The notes: generated from the letters alone by a model not told the origin. A stretch of 64,000 nucleotides of DNA from Flavobacteriaceae bacterium GF1 (GCA_009797885.1 WNKP01000011.1:88004-152003); one strand, 5' to 3'; positions 36,388 to 46,116 are shown, counted from the first letter of the stretch. Numbers and translations: made by a program.

Positions 36388-37698
36388 TCAATCCAGATAT
36401 TTCTTGAAATTATTGACCTGAACCTTGGCACGCAGATCGTGTAAGAGGTTGTACAGGCCAAAAAAGGTGCGATTCATATACAAGAAATGCTTGGAACCCC
36501 TATTTCCATTCATTTTTCGAATTTGTTCGTCTTTGGAATAACGCTCACTGAGATTGGCAATTCTCGCCCAAAAGTCCGGTGAACCAAAGTCAAATTCGCG
36601 CTGATTGAACGGTGAAGTAAAAATGGTCAGCATTTCCTTGAACAAGGCCGTGAAGAAATCCAATTCTTTTTGGGAATCGGTTGGGGTCAATATCTCCAAT
36701 TCATACAATTTTTGCATGAAAATCGCATCATTGCTTATGTTTTCCTCCTTGGCCAACTCAAAATAAGGCACATAAAACTCATCTGGAATTTCTTTGATAC
36801 ACCCAAAATCTATGGCTATCAGTGTATTGTCCCTGCTTATCAAAAAATTACCGGGATGGGGGTCTGCATGTACCTTTCGAAGCCCATGGATCTGATACAT
36901 ATAAAAATCCCATAAGGCCTGGCCCAATTTATCGCCAACCGCGGAAACAAAATCAGTTTTGGCAAACTCGCTCAAATGTTTGCCTTTCATCCAGTCCATG
37001 GTTATGATTCGCTCACTGGATAATTCCGGATAATATTTTGGGAATTGGATATTAGGGATAATGCTACAGGCCTCTGTTATTTCCCTGCTCTGGTTCAATT
37101 CCAAAATGTAATTGGTCTCCTCAATCAATTTGTTTTCAACCTCCTTAAAATACTTGTCCGAATCCTTTCCCTGTAGATTGAACATCCGGATAGCAATGGG
37201 TTTCACAATGGCCAAATCACTTCCAATACTTTCCGCAACACCGGGATATTGAATTTTTACGGCCAGTTCCTTTCCATCTTTCGTGGCCTTATGAACCTGA
37301 CCAATACTGGCTGCATTGATGGAGTCCCTTTCAAAAGAGTCAAAGATATCCTCGGGGTATTTGCCCAAATACTTTTTAAACGTTTTCCTGACCAAGGGAG
37401 CGGAAAGGGGCGGGACCGAAAATTGGGACAAGGAAAACTTTTCCACGTAGGCGCTGGGCAAAAGATTTTTTTCCATGCTCAACATTTGGGCAACTTTAAG
37501 TGCACTTCCCTTAAGACTTTTTAAACCGTCATAAATGTCCGTTGCATTGTTCTCATCAAGTTCTTCCCTCCCCAATTCTGGGTTTACCAAGCGTTTTCCG
37601 TAGTACTTTACGTAGTTCCCACCAATTTTTACACCGGTTTTCACCAGTTTTCCCGCACGTTCAATTTTCCCTGTCGGAATCTTATCAAGTGTCTTCAT
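36388..37698 (-). CDS. AarF/ABC1/UbiB-family atypical kinase
   Basis: A 436-residue ADCK/UbiB-type protein. The kinase-like marks are KSLKGSALKVAQMLSME (KxGQ-like ABC1 motif with the usual Gln), the lysine of LAVKIQYPGV, and the catalytic/metal region HADPHPGNFLI followed by AIDFGCIKEI. Family members support ubiquinone or menaquinone/lipid metabolism; function in bacteria without ubiquinone is unclear. It follows the TetR gene after 9 bases, a pairing common in Flavobacteriaceae. Confidence 0.92.
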   Translation of the reverse strand: MKTLDKIPTGKIERAGKLVKTGVKIGGNYVKYYGKRLVNPELGREELDENNATDIYDGLKSLKGSALKVAQMLSMEKNLLPSAYVEKFSLSQFSVPPLSAPLVRKTFKKYLGKYPEDIFDSFERDSINAASIGQVHKATKDGKELAVKIQYPGVAESIGSDLAIVKPIAIRMFNLQGKDSDKYFKEVENKLIEETNYILELNQSREITEACSIIPNIQFPKYYPELSSERIITMDWMKGKHLSEFAKTDFVSAVGDKLGQALWDFYMYQIHGLRKVHADPHPGNFLISRDNTLIAIDFGCIKEIPDEFYVPYFELAKEENISNDAIFMQKLYELEILTPTDSQKELDFFTALFKEMLTIFTSPFNQREFDFGSPDFWARIANLSERYSKDEQIRKMNGNRGSKHFLYMNRTFFGLYNLLHDLRAKVQVNNFKKYLD

Positions 37699-37707
37699 CC
37701 ACGTAGG

Positions 37708-38367
37708 TTAAGCAAAATTTTCTTTATAAAGGAACTTCCCAAAGTCCAACAAACTCTCCAATGGGGTGTTCTCAAACACATCAAATATGGAGGTTACGGA
37801 TTTTTCTATGGCCAAATCGGTTTTTTCAAAACCGGCAGAAGAATCGTCCATCCAAAACTTCAAAAGGAACAATAACTGTATCCATGCCCCTTCTGAAAAG
37901 ACTTTAGGGCTTCTCTTGGTAATTCTTAAATTCTTACCGGCATTGGCCTCGTCGATCAATTCGGTTGCAAAATTCTTGATGTGGCTTCTCAAGCCTCTTA
38001 ATTCCTTTAACTTGTCCATTGCGTTGCGTTGGCCTTCCAAAGAAAACAGCACATAACTCCTGTTCAGGGTCAGAAGTTCAAAAAAGGTAAAGAAGAAAGT
38101 CAACATCTTGTCCTTATTGGAGAAGGCTTCGTATTCCTCATTGCTTTCCAGCAATTTTATGGTGTTGGAAAAGAATTTGTTCCAAATATGGGTTCTCAAG
38201 GAATCAAAAGAGCCAAAATGGGCATAGAACTCCTCTTCCTTAACTTTCTTTTCCTTGCAAAACTTATAAACGGATTGTGGAATAACCTCATTCTCCAGCA
38301 CATAATCCATATAATAGCCAATGAGCTTGTCATCAGTGACCTTAGTTGCGTTTCCTTTTGCAGTCAT
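37708..38367 (-). CDS. TetR-family transcriptional regulator
   Basis: A 219-residue regulator. The N-terminal helix-turn-helix is VIPQSVYKFCKEKKVKEEEFYAHFGSFDSLRTHIW (shown in part at about residues 35-68); the rest is helical, with a tail (ESLLDFGKFLYKEN) typical of the TetR C-terminal ligand domain. It is in an operon with the AarF kinase and may regulate it. It is divergent from htpG. Confidence 0.85.
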   Translation of the reverse strand: MTAKGNATKVTDDKLIGYYMDYVLENEVIPQSVYKFCKEKKVKEEEFYAHFGSFDSLRTHIWNKFFSNTIKLLESNEEYEAFSNKDKMLTFFFTFFELLTLNRSYVLFSLEGQRNAMDKLKELRGLRSHIKNFATELIDEANAGKNLRITKRSPKVFSEGAWIQLLFLLKFWMDDSSAGFEKTDLAIEKSVTSIFDVFENTPLESLLDFGKFLYKENFA

Positions 38368-38703
38368 ATTTTTTGTTTTATTGAAATCTCTAATTTTTGA
38401 ACAAAAAAGAAGTATGTTTTCTAGGGTTTTCGGGCAAAAGAAAACGCGCCTTCAAGTGAAAGCGCGTTTTCAAACAACCTAACCAATAAATAAACAAACT
38501 TTTAGTAGTGATAACTTTATCATAGCAATCATTTACCACAACAAGACAAAAGTAATAAATGTTTAACCTAAATCCATAATTATTAAACATAAAATATGTT
38601 AAACTTTTTCCCCACTTAAATCGGGACTTGGAAAAGTATGCCAGTTTGTCATTTTTAAAGCTCTGGTATTTTTTTTGCCAAAACTGAAAATAAAACATTA
38701 AAA
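38368..38703. promoter_or_regulatory. 336-bp divergent intergenic region of TetR and htpG with a strong hairpin
   Basis: GAAAACGCGC (38440-38449) and GCGCGTTTTC (38462-38471) form a perfect 10-bp stem with a 12-base loop, without a long T-run. Toward htpG, TTTG (38645-38648), an 18-base spacer and TATTTTTT (38667-38674) resemble the Bacteroidota promoter, 30 bases before the ATG. Otherwise AT-rich DNA with no ORF. Confidence 0.5.
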
Positions 38704-40593
38704 ATGGCAACAGGTAAAATCAATGTTTCCGTAGAGAATATCTTTCCCCTAATCAAAAAGTTTTTATACAGCGACCATGAAATCTTTCTAAGGGAATTGA
38801 TTTCCAACGCTACTGATGCAACATTAAAGCTGAAACACTTAACTTCCATTGGAGAGGCAAAAGTGGAATATGGCAATCCAATGATCGAAGTTAAAGTGGA
38901 TAAGGAGAACAAAAGAATCCACATTATTGATCAAGGCATTGGGATGACAGGGGAAGAAGTCAAAAAATACATCAATGAGGTGGCTTTTTCGGGTGCCGAG
39001 GAATTCTTGGACAAGTATAAGGATGCAGGTAAGGATGCGGGCATCATAGGTCATTTTGGTCTAGGTTTTTATTCGGCCTTTATGGTTGCGGACAAAGTTG
39101 AAATCCTTACCAAAAGTTATACGGATGGGCCAGCGGTACAATGGACCTGTGATGGTTCTCCTGAATTTGATCTTACAGAAACGGATAAAGACAGCCACGG
39201 TACCGAAATAATACTTCATATTGCCGAAGATTCCACCGAGTTTTTAGAAGACGCCAAAATCCGTGAGCTTCTAGGGAAGTACAACAAATTTATGCCCATA
39301 CCCATTAAGTTTGGGACCAGGACCGAAACCTTGCCAAAGCCAGAAGGTGCAAAGGAGGATGACCCTGCCCCTACACAGGAAGTGGATGATATCATCAATA
39401 ATCCGAATCCCGCATGGACCAAAAAACCAACGGATTTAAAGGATGAGGATTATGGCGCTTTTTATAGGGAATTATACCCCATGCAGTTCGAGGAGCCATT
39501 GTTCAACATTCATCTAAATGTGGATTATCCCTTTAACCTTACGGGAATCCTTTACTTTCCCAAGTTGACCAATGACCTCAACATCCAGAAGGATAGGATT
39601 CAACTCTACCAAAACCAGGTTTTTGTAACGGACAATGTGGAGGGCATTGTTCCAGAATTCTTGACCATGCTCCGAGGGGTGATCGATTCCCCCGATATTC
39701 CTTTGAATGTATCCCGTTCCTATTTACAGGCAGATGGTGCCGTTAAAAAAATATCCAGCTATATCACCAAAAAGGTGGCGGATAAGTTGAATTCCCTATT
39801 TAAGAACAATCGTGAGGATTTTGAACAAAAATGGAACGATATCAAAGTGGTCATCGAATACGGAATGCTGTCCGAGGAAAAGTTCTTTGAGAAAGCGGGA
39901 AAATTTGCGCTCTACCCCACTGTGGATGGTACCTATTTCACCTATGACGAGTTGGAAAAGAAAATAAAGGACACCCAAACTGACAAGGATGACAAAATGG
40001 TCATTCTATATGCTTCGGACAAAGAGGCGCAACACAGCTACATAGGAGCAGCAAAGGAGAAAGGGTATGAAGTGTTGTTGTTGGACTCCCCTATTGTTCC
40101 GCATCTCATTCAAAAACTGGAGACTTCCAAAGAAAAAATAACCTTTGCCCGTGTGGATGCGGACCATATTGATAACCTCATCAAAAAAGAGGATACCGCA
40201 ATTTCCAAAATGTCCGATGAGGAAAAAGACCGTCTTAAGGAGGATTTGGAAAAGGTGATTGGCGAGCAAAGTGGTTTTACGGTGCAGTTGGAAGCCTTGG
40301 ATAGTGGTGCCCAACCATTTATCATTACGGAACCGGAATTTATGCGGCGGATGAAGGACATGCAGCAGACCGGTGGTGGAGGCATGTTCGGCATGGGAAA
40401 TATGCCGGATATGTTCAACCTGGTGGTCAATACCAACCATGAACTGGTGAATGAAATCCTAAACACCAAAACGGCCAAAAAACGGGAACGATTGATCAAT
40501 CAATCCCTAGACTTGGCCCGCTTGTCTAAAGGGCTGTTGAAAGGTGAGGAACTCACCAAATTCATCAACCGCAGTTACGAGATGATAAAGTAG
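38704..40593 (+). CDS. htpG: Molecular chaperone HtpG (Hsp90)
   Basis: A 629-residue Hsp90: the GHKL ATPase domain has the Glu/Asn motif in DHEIFLRELISNATDA, IIDQGIGMT, and FGLGFYSAFMVADKVEIL; the middle domain follows, and the C-terminal dimerisation domain closes the chain. An acidic linker (about 215-240) is short. A stem-loop terminator follows. Conditionally essential in heat stress in many bacteria. Confidence 0.97.
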   Translation: MATGKINVSVENIFPLIKKFLYSDHEIFLRELISNATDATLKLKHLTSIGEAKVEYGNPMIEVKVDKENKRIHIIDQGIGMTGEEVKKYINEVAFSGAEEFLDKYKDAGKDAGIIGHFGLGFYSAFMVADKVEILTKSYTDGPAVQWTCDGSPEFDLTETDKDSHGTEIILHIAEDSTEFLEDAKIRELLGKYNKFMPIPIKFGTRTETLPKPEGAKEDDPAPTQEVDDIINNPNPAWTKKPTDLKDEDYGAFYRELYPMQFEEPLFNIHLNVDYPFNLTGILYFPKLTNDLNIQKDRIQLYQNQVFVTDNVEGIVPEFLTMLRGVIDSPDIPLNVSRSYLQADGAVKKISSYITKKVADKLNSLFKNNREDFEQKWNDIKVVIEYGMLSEEKFFEKAGKFALYPTVDGTYFTYDELEKKIKDTQTDKDDKMVILYASDKEAQHSYIGAAKEKGYEVLLLDSPIVPHLIQKLETSKEKITFARVDADHIDNLIKKEDTAISKMSDEEKDRLKEDLEKVIGEQSGFTVQLEALDSGAQPFIITEPEFMRRMKDMQQTGGGGMFGMGNMPDMFNLVVNTNHELVNEILNTKTAKKRERLINQSLDLARLSKGLLKGEELTKFINRSYEMIK

Positions 40594-40649
40594 GCTATCA
40601 TTCCCCGTAACGGGAATTCTATATATAAACCCGTCTTGGGTTCTATAAC

Positions 40650-40697
40650 AAAACCATTAGCGATTGGGTTCTCCCAATGAACTAATGGTTTTTTTAT
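40650..40697 (+). terminator. Terminator of htpG
   Basis: A two-part stem: AAACCATTAG (40651-40660) with CTAATGGTTT (40682-40691), and inside it ATTGGG (40663-40668) with CCCAAT (40673-40678), followed by seven T. Confidence 0.88.
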
Positions 40698-40737
40698 GGA
40701 TTGTTGGTATCTTTCTTTCCCAGAAATCAACCGACCC

Positions 40738-42081
40738 ATGAGTACAGACTACAAAAGCCCCGGTTTTAAAAAACTATTGGATTCCCTCCAACAGCAAAGT
40801 TGGGAATTGGAACTCATTATTTCCGGTTTCGCCATTTTTGGACTTTTTACCGCCTATGAACCCCTGCGCATAGGTGCCGAAAATGCACAGAATGACCAGC
40901 AGATCTATAAGTTCGTCATCTATGTGGTGGCCTTTATTGCCTGTAGCATATTACTGTTCAACTTGTTGTTGCATGTGGTACTACGGGGGCTCTGGATCGG
41001 GGCTTTGGGACTACGGTACGTATCCGGGGACATTGAGTTCGATAAGCTAAAGTATAGCGACCGGTTCAAAAACTACCTCAAGAAAAAAATCATTTCCTTT
41101 GATCGCTACATCGCCAATCTCGAAAACTATTGCAGTGTATTATTTGCGATTTCGTTTTTGCTGATTTTTCATGTACTGGCCCTTACATTGATTATTTTAA
41201 GCATTGCCCTTGTGGCCAATTTCATTATCGATAATGACAAACTGCCCGAATGGGTATCAAATTGGGTGGGAATTCCCCTGGTATTGTTCATTACGTTTGG
41301 GATGCTACTTACCTTCATCGATTTTATAACCCAGGGGATTTTAAAGCGGAACAAGTGGATCAGCAAGGTTTACTTCCCCTTTTATTGGGCATTTAGCTTC
41401 TTGACCCTGTCCTTTTTATATCGGCCTTTGGTGTACAATTTTTTGGACAACAAATTTGGAAAGCGTATTATTTTCCTGTTGACCCCCATTTACATTCTAA
41501 TTTTGATCTTGAGTGGATTGGAATACCGAAATTCCAACTATTTGGAGAAGGATAGAAGTTCTTCGACCATCTATGCCAACAAGGAGAATTATATGGATAT
41601 GATGACTGGGGATGAAGACTACCCGGGCGAGGCCGTAATACCCTCCAAAGTCATCACCACCAAGTTCTTGCCCATTTTTATGCCCTATTCTGAAAATGTG
41701 GAAGATCGGATTTTTGAGTACGAAGCATCCCTGAAGCTTGAAGAGGACCGAAGGGGTTTGACCTCCACAAACTTTCAGTTCAGCACAGATTGGAGTGAAA
41801 GAATCACTACCCGAAGACAAAAGGACAGTATTCGGAAACATTATTTACAGGTATTCAATGAAACCCATTTTTTTAAGGTGGACAGCATAGTACTGGATGG
41901 CGATTTTATTATCACCACGGATGCAAAAAACCGTTTGGGATTTGAAACTTATCTGGATTTAAACGGAATTGGGGATGGTCAGCACCAATTGAGGGTCATG
42001 CGAAAAAAGAAGGAGAATGAAAAGGACACGGTCGTTGAAGTTATCCAGGAATCCATTCCCTTCTGGTATTTTAAGGAGTAA
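40738..42081 (+). CDS. Membrane protein of unknown function with periplasmic C-terminal domain
   Basis: A 447-residue protein that I cannot assign. The ATG at 40738 gives an N-terminal amphipathic segment (LLDSLQQQSWELELIISG), then about six transmembrane helices between residues 25 and 270, and a roughly 185-residue hydrophilic C-terminal domain predicted outside the cytoplasm. The first 45 residues and the helix pattern remind me of flavobacterial conserved proteins of unknown function. Its stop overlaps the next start by one base (TAATG), coupling it to a DoxX-like protein. Confidence 0.75.
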   Translation: MSTDYKSPGFKKLLDSLQQQSWELELIISGFAIFGLFTAYEPLRIGAENAQNDQQIYKFVIYVVAFIACSILLFNLLLHVVLRGLWIGALGLRYVSGDIEFDKLKYSDRFKNYLKKKIISFDRYIANLENYCSVLFAISFLLIFHVLALTLIILSIALVANFIIDNDKLPEWVSNWVGIPLVLFITFGMLLTFIDFITQGILKRNKWISKVYFPFYWAFSFLTLSFLYRPLVYNFLDNKFGKRIIFLLTPIYILILILSGLEYRNSNYLEKDRSSSTIYANKENYMDMMTGDEDYPGEAVIPSKVITTKFLPIFMPYSENVEDRIFEYEASLKLEEDRRGLTSTNFQFSTDWSERITTRRQKDSIRKHYLQVFNETHFFKVDSIVLDGDFIITTDAKNRLGFETYLDLNGIGDGQHQLRVMRKKKENEKDTVVEVIQESIPFWYFKE

Positions 42082-42440
42082 TGATATATCCCTGGCACCT
42101 ATATCTTATGGCGGGCATGTATGTTTTGGCCGGCTGCATGCACTTTGTATTTCCACGGGCATACCTGCGAATTATGCCCCCGTACTTACCAGCCCCTAAA
42201 AGTTTGGTACTTTGGAGCGGGATAGCAGAAATAGCCGCGGGAATTGCCCTTTGTTTTCCAACAACAAAAAATTTGTCCATATGGGGGATTATTGTAATGC
42301 TGACCCTTTTCCTAACCGTGCATTTTTATATGCTCCAAGGTGAAAAAGAGGCTGCAGGGGTCCCCAAATGGATACTTATCCTTAGAATTCCACTACAATT
42401 TGGCCTAATATATTGGGCCTATTGCTATTTACAATTTTAG
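42081..42440 (+). CDS. DoxX-like small membrane protein
   Basis: A 119-residue four-helix membrane protein resembling DoxX/YphA: LMAGMYVLAGCMHFVFPRAYLRIMPPYLP near the start with its Pro-rich bend, and AEIAAGIALCFP in the middle. The ATG overlaps the stop of the preceding membrane protein gene. The function is unknown. Confidence 0.85.
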   Translation: MIYPWHLYLMAGMYVLAGCMHFVFPRAYLRIMPPYLPAPKSLVLWSGIAEIAAGIALCFPTTKNLSIWGIIVMLTLFLTVHFYMLQGEKEAAGVPKWILILRIPLQFGLIYWAYCYLQF

Positions 42441-42841
42441 GTTAGAGAATTTGTCCTGTACAAAAATCTGTTGAGCAGTCGTGCTTGTAAACAGATCAAT
42501 ACCCCGACTACAAGTACGGAATAGCCCAGTGACTTGGAAAAACGGAATTGTGACATCCGTTCGGAGAGCCAGGTGGTGGAAAAATCCACGGATTCAAAAT
42601 AGTTGGTTTGTAAGGCCACCGGTTCCGTAGCGCTAAAAACATACAGCACAAATAAAACGACCAAAACGGCTATGACGATGAACACCCATCCCGGCAAAAG
42701 GGGAGCATAGGCCAACCGAACCTTTTTTTGGGTTTCAATTTTTTCCAAAACGTTTGTAGTAAAATCAGCAGATGGGGCTTCCAATTGGTCCACATCAAAA
42801 ATTTTATCCATTAGTTTTTCCAAATCTTTTTGCTCATCCAT
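42437..42841 (-). CDS. Probable anti-sigma-like membrane protein
   Basis: A 134-residue protein from the ATG at 42841 with an acidic cytoplasmic N-terminus and two membrane helices (about 48-68 and 105-122). It has no recognised zinc-binding anti-sigma motif, so the role is inferred from context: the ATG overlaps the sigma factor stop by 8 bases (ATGGATGA). A TTG start 9 bases earlier is possible. The 3' end overlaps by 4 bases with the convergent DoxX-like gene. Confidence 0.65.
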   Translation of the reverse strand: MDEQKDLEKLMDKIFDVDQLEAPSADFTTNVLEKIETQKKVRLAYAPLLPGWVFIVIAVLVVLFVLYVFSATEPVALQTNYFESVDFSTTWLSERMSQFRFSKSLGYSVLVVGVLICLQARLLNRFLYRTNSLT

Positions 42842-43406
42842 AATTTCCAATTATTTCCGGTTCCAGATATTGTTTTAAAATCTTGGCCAATCGGCCCCTG
42901 GCCCTAAAAAGGCCTACTTTGACCGAGTTTTCGTTCATTTTCAAAATTTCACCCAATTCACTTAGGTTCTTTTCCTCAAGATAAAAAAGGGTCAATAGGG
43001 CGGCGTCTTTAGGAGCAAGCTTTTGTATACAATTACGAACCAGCTCCAATCGTTCAGATTTCACTATGCCGTCCAGGGCATTGTCCACATTCTTGATTTC
43101 AAATCCTTCAATTTCGTCAATGGCAATGTTTTTTTGGTCCCGTCCTTTTCTTTTCAATCTATCCAAGCAGGTATTGTACGCTATCCTGTATATCCATGTC
43201 GATAGCTTGGAATCCCCTTTGAACTTCTTTAGGGACTTAAAAACCTTAATGAAGGTATCCTGTGCCACCTCTTCCGCTTCTTCCCTACTCTTCAACATAC
43301 GCAGGGCAACAGTGAACACCACATTTTTATAGCTGTCCACCAAAACAGAAAATTCCTTGGAATCCCCTGCAAGAATTGCCGGTATATTGGGTTGGTTTTC
43401 CTTCAT
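42834..43406 (-). CDS. ECF-type RNA polymerase sigma factor
   Basis: A 190-residue sigma-70 family factor. Region 2: VALRMLKSREEAEEVAQDTFIKVFKSL and STWIYRIAYNTCLDRLKRK; region 4: LTLFYLEEKNLSELGEILKMNENSVKVGLFRARGRLAKIL. It is divergent from the DUF6249-like gene and translationally coupled with a small membrane protein that is likely its anti-sigma. Confidence 0.93.
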   Translation of the reverse strand: MKENQPNIPAILAGDSKEFSVLVDSYKNVVFTVALRMLKSREEAEEVAQDTFIKVFKSLKKFKGDSKLSTWIYRIAYNTCLDRLKRKGRDQKNIAIDEIEGFEIKNVDNALDGIVKSERLELVRNCIQKLAPKDAALLTLFYLEEKNLSELGEILKMNENSVKVGLFRARGRLAKILKQYLEPEIIGNYG

Positions 43407-43541
43407 TATATACCCCTAAGACGACAATTATTGGCCTTAGGTTACCTAAAACTAAAAAAACTTTGTTGAGTGTAACCTCAATCCAAAATGTGTCGTCATA
43501 TTGGGCAAACGAGTTTATTTATCAATCTTAAAAAAAGAATT

Positions 43542-43895
43542 ATGGCATCAGCAATACTTGTACCAACGGGATTTTTTCTAACAGTTTTTGGAATAGTTTA
43601 CCTGTTCCTTTCCACCAGGAACAAAGAACGATTGGCCCTTATAGAAAAAGGCGTGGACGCCAATGTTTTTGTTAGGACAAAGAACAATGGATATATTCCA
43701 GGTTGGAAAATATTTTTGATCAATTTCGCCATTCTCTTGATCAGTGTGGGCGTCGCAATCTTTTTAGCGGCAACATTGATAGAGGTTTTGGGGGTTTATG
43801 AAGAGGTGGCGTATACGGGAACCATCTTTGCCATGGCCGGTATTGGCCTTTTGGTTGGCTTTAACATGACCAAAAAACTGGAGAAGGAAAACTAA
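43542..43895 (+). CDS. Small DUF6249-like membrane protein
   Basis: A 117-residue protein from the ATG at 43542, with hydrophobic segments at about 4-22, 60-83 and 92-110 and a cytoplasmic loop bearing RNKERLALIEKGVDANVFV, the typical DUF6249 motif. The function is unknown. It is divergent from the ECF sigma factor and may be one of its targets. A terminator follows. Confidence 0.82.
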   Translation: MASAILVPTGFFLTVFGIVYLFLSTRNKERLALIEKGVDANVFVRTKNNGYIPGWKIFLINFAILLISVGVAIFLAATLIEVLGVYEEVAYTGTIFAMAGIGLLVGFNMTKKLEKEN

Positions 43896-43917
43896 ATAGC
43901 GACCAAACCTTTTAAAA

Positions 43918-43950
43918 GAACCATCGCCAATACGCGATGGTTTTTTTTAT
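43918..43950 (+). terminator. Terminator of the DUF6249-like gene
   Basis: AACCATCGC (43919-43927), loop CAATAC, GCGATGGTT (43934-43942), followed by a T-run to 43948. Confidence 0.88.
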
Positions 43951-43959
43951 CTTCATACC

Positions 43960-44592
43960 ATGAAAATCATCAGCACCAACATTGCCGAACCAAAGACCGT
44001 TTTATGGAGGGGAAGGAAAATCCAAACGGGGATATATAAAAAACCTATTGATGAAGCCATTTTCCTGGGAAAAGAGGATGTGGCCAAGGATGCCGTCATT
44101 GATCGAAAACACCACGGGGGGGAGAACAAGGCCTGTTACCTCTTTGGAGCCGATTATTACGAAGATTGGAAAGAGAAGTACCCCCAATTGGATTGGGAAT
44201 GGGGCATGTTCGGAGAAAACCTTACCGTAGAGGCGTTGGACGAAAACAACCTGCAAATTGGAGCAATTTACAAACTGGGAAAAGCAGTGGTGCAGATTAC
44301 GGAACCCAGACAACCCTGTTACAAGCTTGGAATAAAATTTGGTACCCAAAAGGTGATTTTGGAGTTTTTGGAGTATGGACATCCGGGTACTTATGTCCGG
44401 ATACTAAAAGAGGGGGATGTTTCAACCGGGGATGTCCTGGAACTCACGGAAAATGGACCAAACTCCCTAACCGTGGCCCAGTACAATGAACTGATCAACC
44501 AAAAAGTAAAGGGTAGGGACTTGGTTGAATTGGCCATTGAAAATCCCTGTGTTAGCTTGAAAAAAAGGGAATTGTTCAAAAAATATGTTTAA
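43960..44592 (+). CDS. MOSC-domain protein (YiiM-like)
   Basis: A 210-residue MOSC protein, a beta-barrel that carries a persulfide or molybdenum cofactor for metal-sulfur chemistry. Marks: VIDRKHHGGENKACYLF near residue 50, WGMFGENLTVEALDENNL near 85, and TEPRQPCYKLGIKF with the conserved Cys near residue 120. A helical C-terminal extension follows. YiiM homologs reduce N-hydroxylated compounds; whether this one does is untested. Confidence 0.92.
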   Translation: MKIISTNIAEPKTVLWRGRKIQTGIYKKPIDEAIFLGKEDVAKDAVIDRKHHGGENKACYLFGADYYEDWKEKYPQLDWEWGMFGENLTVEALDENNLQIGAIYKLGKAVVQITEPRQPCYKLGIKFGTQKVILEFLEYGHPGTYVRILKEGDVSTGDVLELTENGPNSLTVAQYNELINQKVKGRDLVELAIENPCVSLKKRELFKKYV

Positions 44593-44620
44593 AAAAAACC
44601 CCAGCGTATCCGCCGGGGCC
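44590..44620 (-). terminator. Terminator of the DUF3244-like secreted protein gene
   Basis: GCCGGGG (44612-44618) pairs with CCCCAGC (44599-44605) with one mismatch; on the minus strand eight T follow (44591-44598). The MOSC stop codon is directly adjacent, so it may act for both genes. Confidence 0.7.
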
Positions 44621-44653
44621 TTTCAACAAACCGAATAAATTAACTAAACTTAA

Positions 44654-45025
44654 CTACTTTACTTCTATTTTTTCTTTGAAGGTCTTGTCGTTGTCCACAA
44701 CAAGGACGGTATACTCATTTCTAAAGGCATTCTCAAAGTTGAATGCTTTTTCTATGACCAAATCACCCTCGTAAGACTCTCTGTACAATACTCTTCCTTC
44801 ACTGTCGATAACTTTGATGGTCACCTTTTCCAGGTCAAGGTTCAATAAATTCATAAATAATTTACCCCCCTTCTTTTTGAAAACAGGATCCAATTCCACA
44901 GAAATTAGATTTTTTTCCACTTCACTGGCCTTTTTTCCAAAAGTTCCTTTAGGTCCATTAGCCATGCTCGCTACTGTAACAAACATTAAGGCTACTACTA
45001 CTGTGTTTTTCATAATTGATTTCAT
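44654..45025 (-). CDS. Small secreted protein, DUF3244-like
   Basis: A 123-residue exported protein: the ATG at 45025 gives a signal peptide ending near SMA (about residue 22). The rest resembles a beta-sandwich with VTIKVIDSEGRVLYRESYEGD, a pattern seen in DUF3244-type proteins of Bacteroidota. The role is unknown. Confidence 0.75.
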   Translation of the reverse strand: MKSIMKNTVVVALMFVTVASMANGPKGTFGKKASEVEKNLISVELDPVFKKKGGKLFMNLLNLDLEKVTIKVIDSEGRVLYRESYEGDLVIEKAFNFENAFRNEYTVLVVDNDKTFKEKIEVK

Positions 45026-45225
45026 GGCACTTCGTTTTTTTTGATTTGTAATTTTTACAGTACAAACATACAATCCCAAGCACCTTCAATTCTACCACAG
45101 ATTTTTCCAATTTATATGGTATTTTAACCCTATTAAACTGTTAAATACTCTTAAAAGGTAAAATAGAACATCTTTTGGTTAATTTTGTATAGAAAAGGGA
45201 AATCCTTCGGTAGTAATTTTATCGT

Positions 45226-46116
45226 ATGGATAGTATGATGGAAGTAAAAAAACAAAAACCGACTTTTGAGGCCATAGAACCCAACTTTGGTAATTCTTTC
45301 ACCTATAATAAGTACGATGAAAGTAGTTCCAAGAACCATACCATATGGCATTACCATCCGGAAATAGAATTGGTCTATGTGAACAGTGGCGCGGGAAAAC
45401 GCCAAATAGGGAGTCATGTTTCCTACTTTAGGGACGGAGATCTAATATTGATCGGCTCCAACTTGCCCCACTGTGGTTTTATGGAAAAGAACACCGGCAA
45501 TAAAAGTCAGACTGTTATACATATGAAGAAAAACTTTTTGGGAAACGATTTCTTTGGTATTCCGGAAATGGCGAAAATCCAGAAGCTTTTGGATATTGCT
45601 AAAAGTGGTATTGCCTTCACAGGGAAAACCAAGACCAAAATAGGGGAAAAAATGGAGGTGATGGAGTACCAATCCGACTTTCAACGCCTTCTTTCCATTT
45701 TAAACATTCTAAATGAATTGGGGGCTTCAGACGATTATACCGTACTCAATGCCGAAGGTTTTACCATGCAAAGTGAGGTAAAGGACAATGATCGCATCAA
45801 TATTGTGTTCAATCATGTCAAGAACAATTTCAAGGACGATATTAGCTTGGACGAAATGGCAGATATGGTCAGTATGACCGTTCCCTCTTTTTGTAGGTAT
45901 TTCAAAAAGATTACCAACAAAACCTTCACACAATTTGTCAATGAGTACCGTTTGGTGCATGCCTCAAAATTGTTGGCCGAACAACCCATGAGCATTACCG
46001 AGGTATGTTATGAAAGTGGATTTAACAATTTTTCCCATTTCAACAAGTCATTTAAGGCCTTTACGGGGCAAAACCCCTCAGAATATCGGAACCAATTAAA
46101 AAAAGTACTGCAATAA
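45226..46116 (+). CDS. AraC-family regulator with cupin-like sensor
   Basis: A 296-residue regulator with an N-terminal cupin (WHYHPEIELVYVNSGAGKR, then FRDGDLILIGSNLPH) and a C-terminal AraC double helix-turn-helix (DISLDEMADMVSMTVPSFCRYFKK, then SITEVCYESGFNNFSHFNKSFK). It is directly followed, without gap, by alkB. A TAATTTTG box (45180-45187) lies 38 bases before the ATG. No Ada-type methyl-acceptor cysteine domain is present. Confidence 0.92.
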   Translation: MDSMMEVKKQKPTFEAIEPNFGNSFTYNKYDESSSKNHTIWHYHPEIELVYVNSGAGKRQIGSHVSYFRDGDLILIGSNLPHCGFMEKNTGNKSQTVIHMKKNFLGNDFFGIPEMAKIQKLLDIAKSGIAFTGKTKTKIGEKMEVMEYQSDFQRLLSILNILNELGASDDYTVLNAEGFTMQSEVKDNDRINIVFNHVKNNFKDDISLDEMADMVSMTVPSFCRYFKKITNKTFTQFVNEYRLVHASKLLAEQPMSITEVCYESGFNNFSHFNKSFKAFTGQNPSEYRNQLKKVLQ

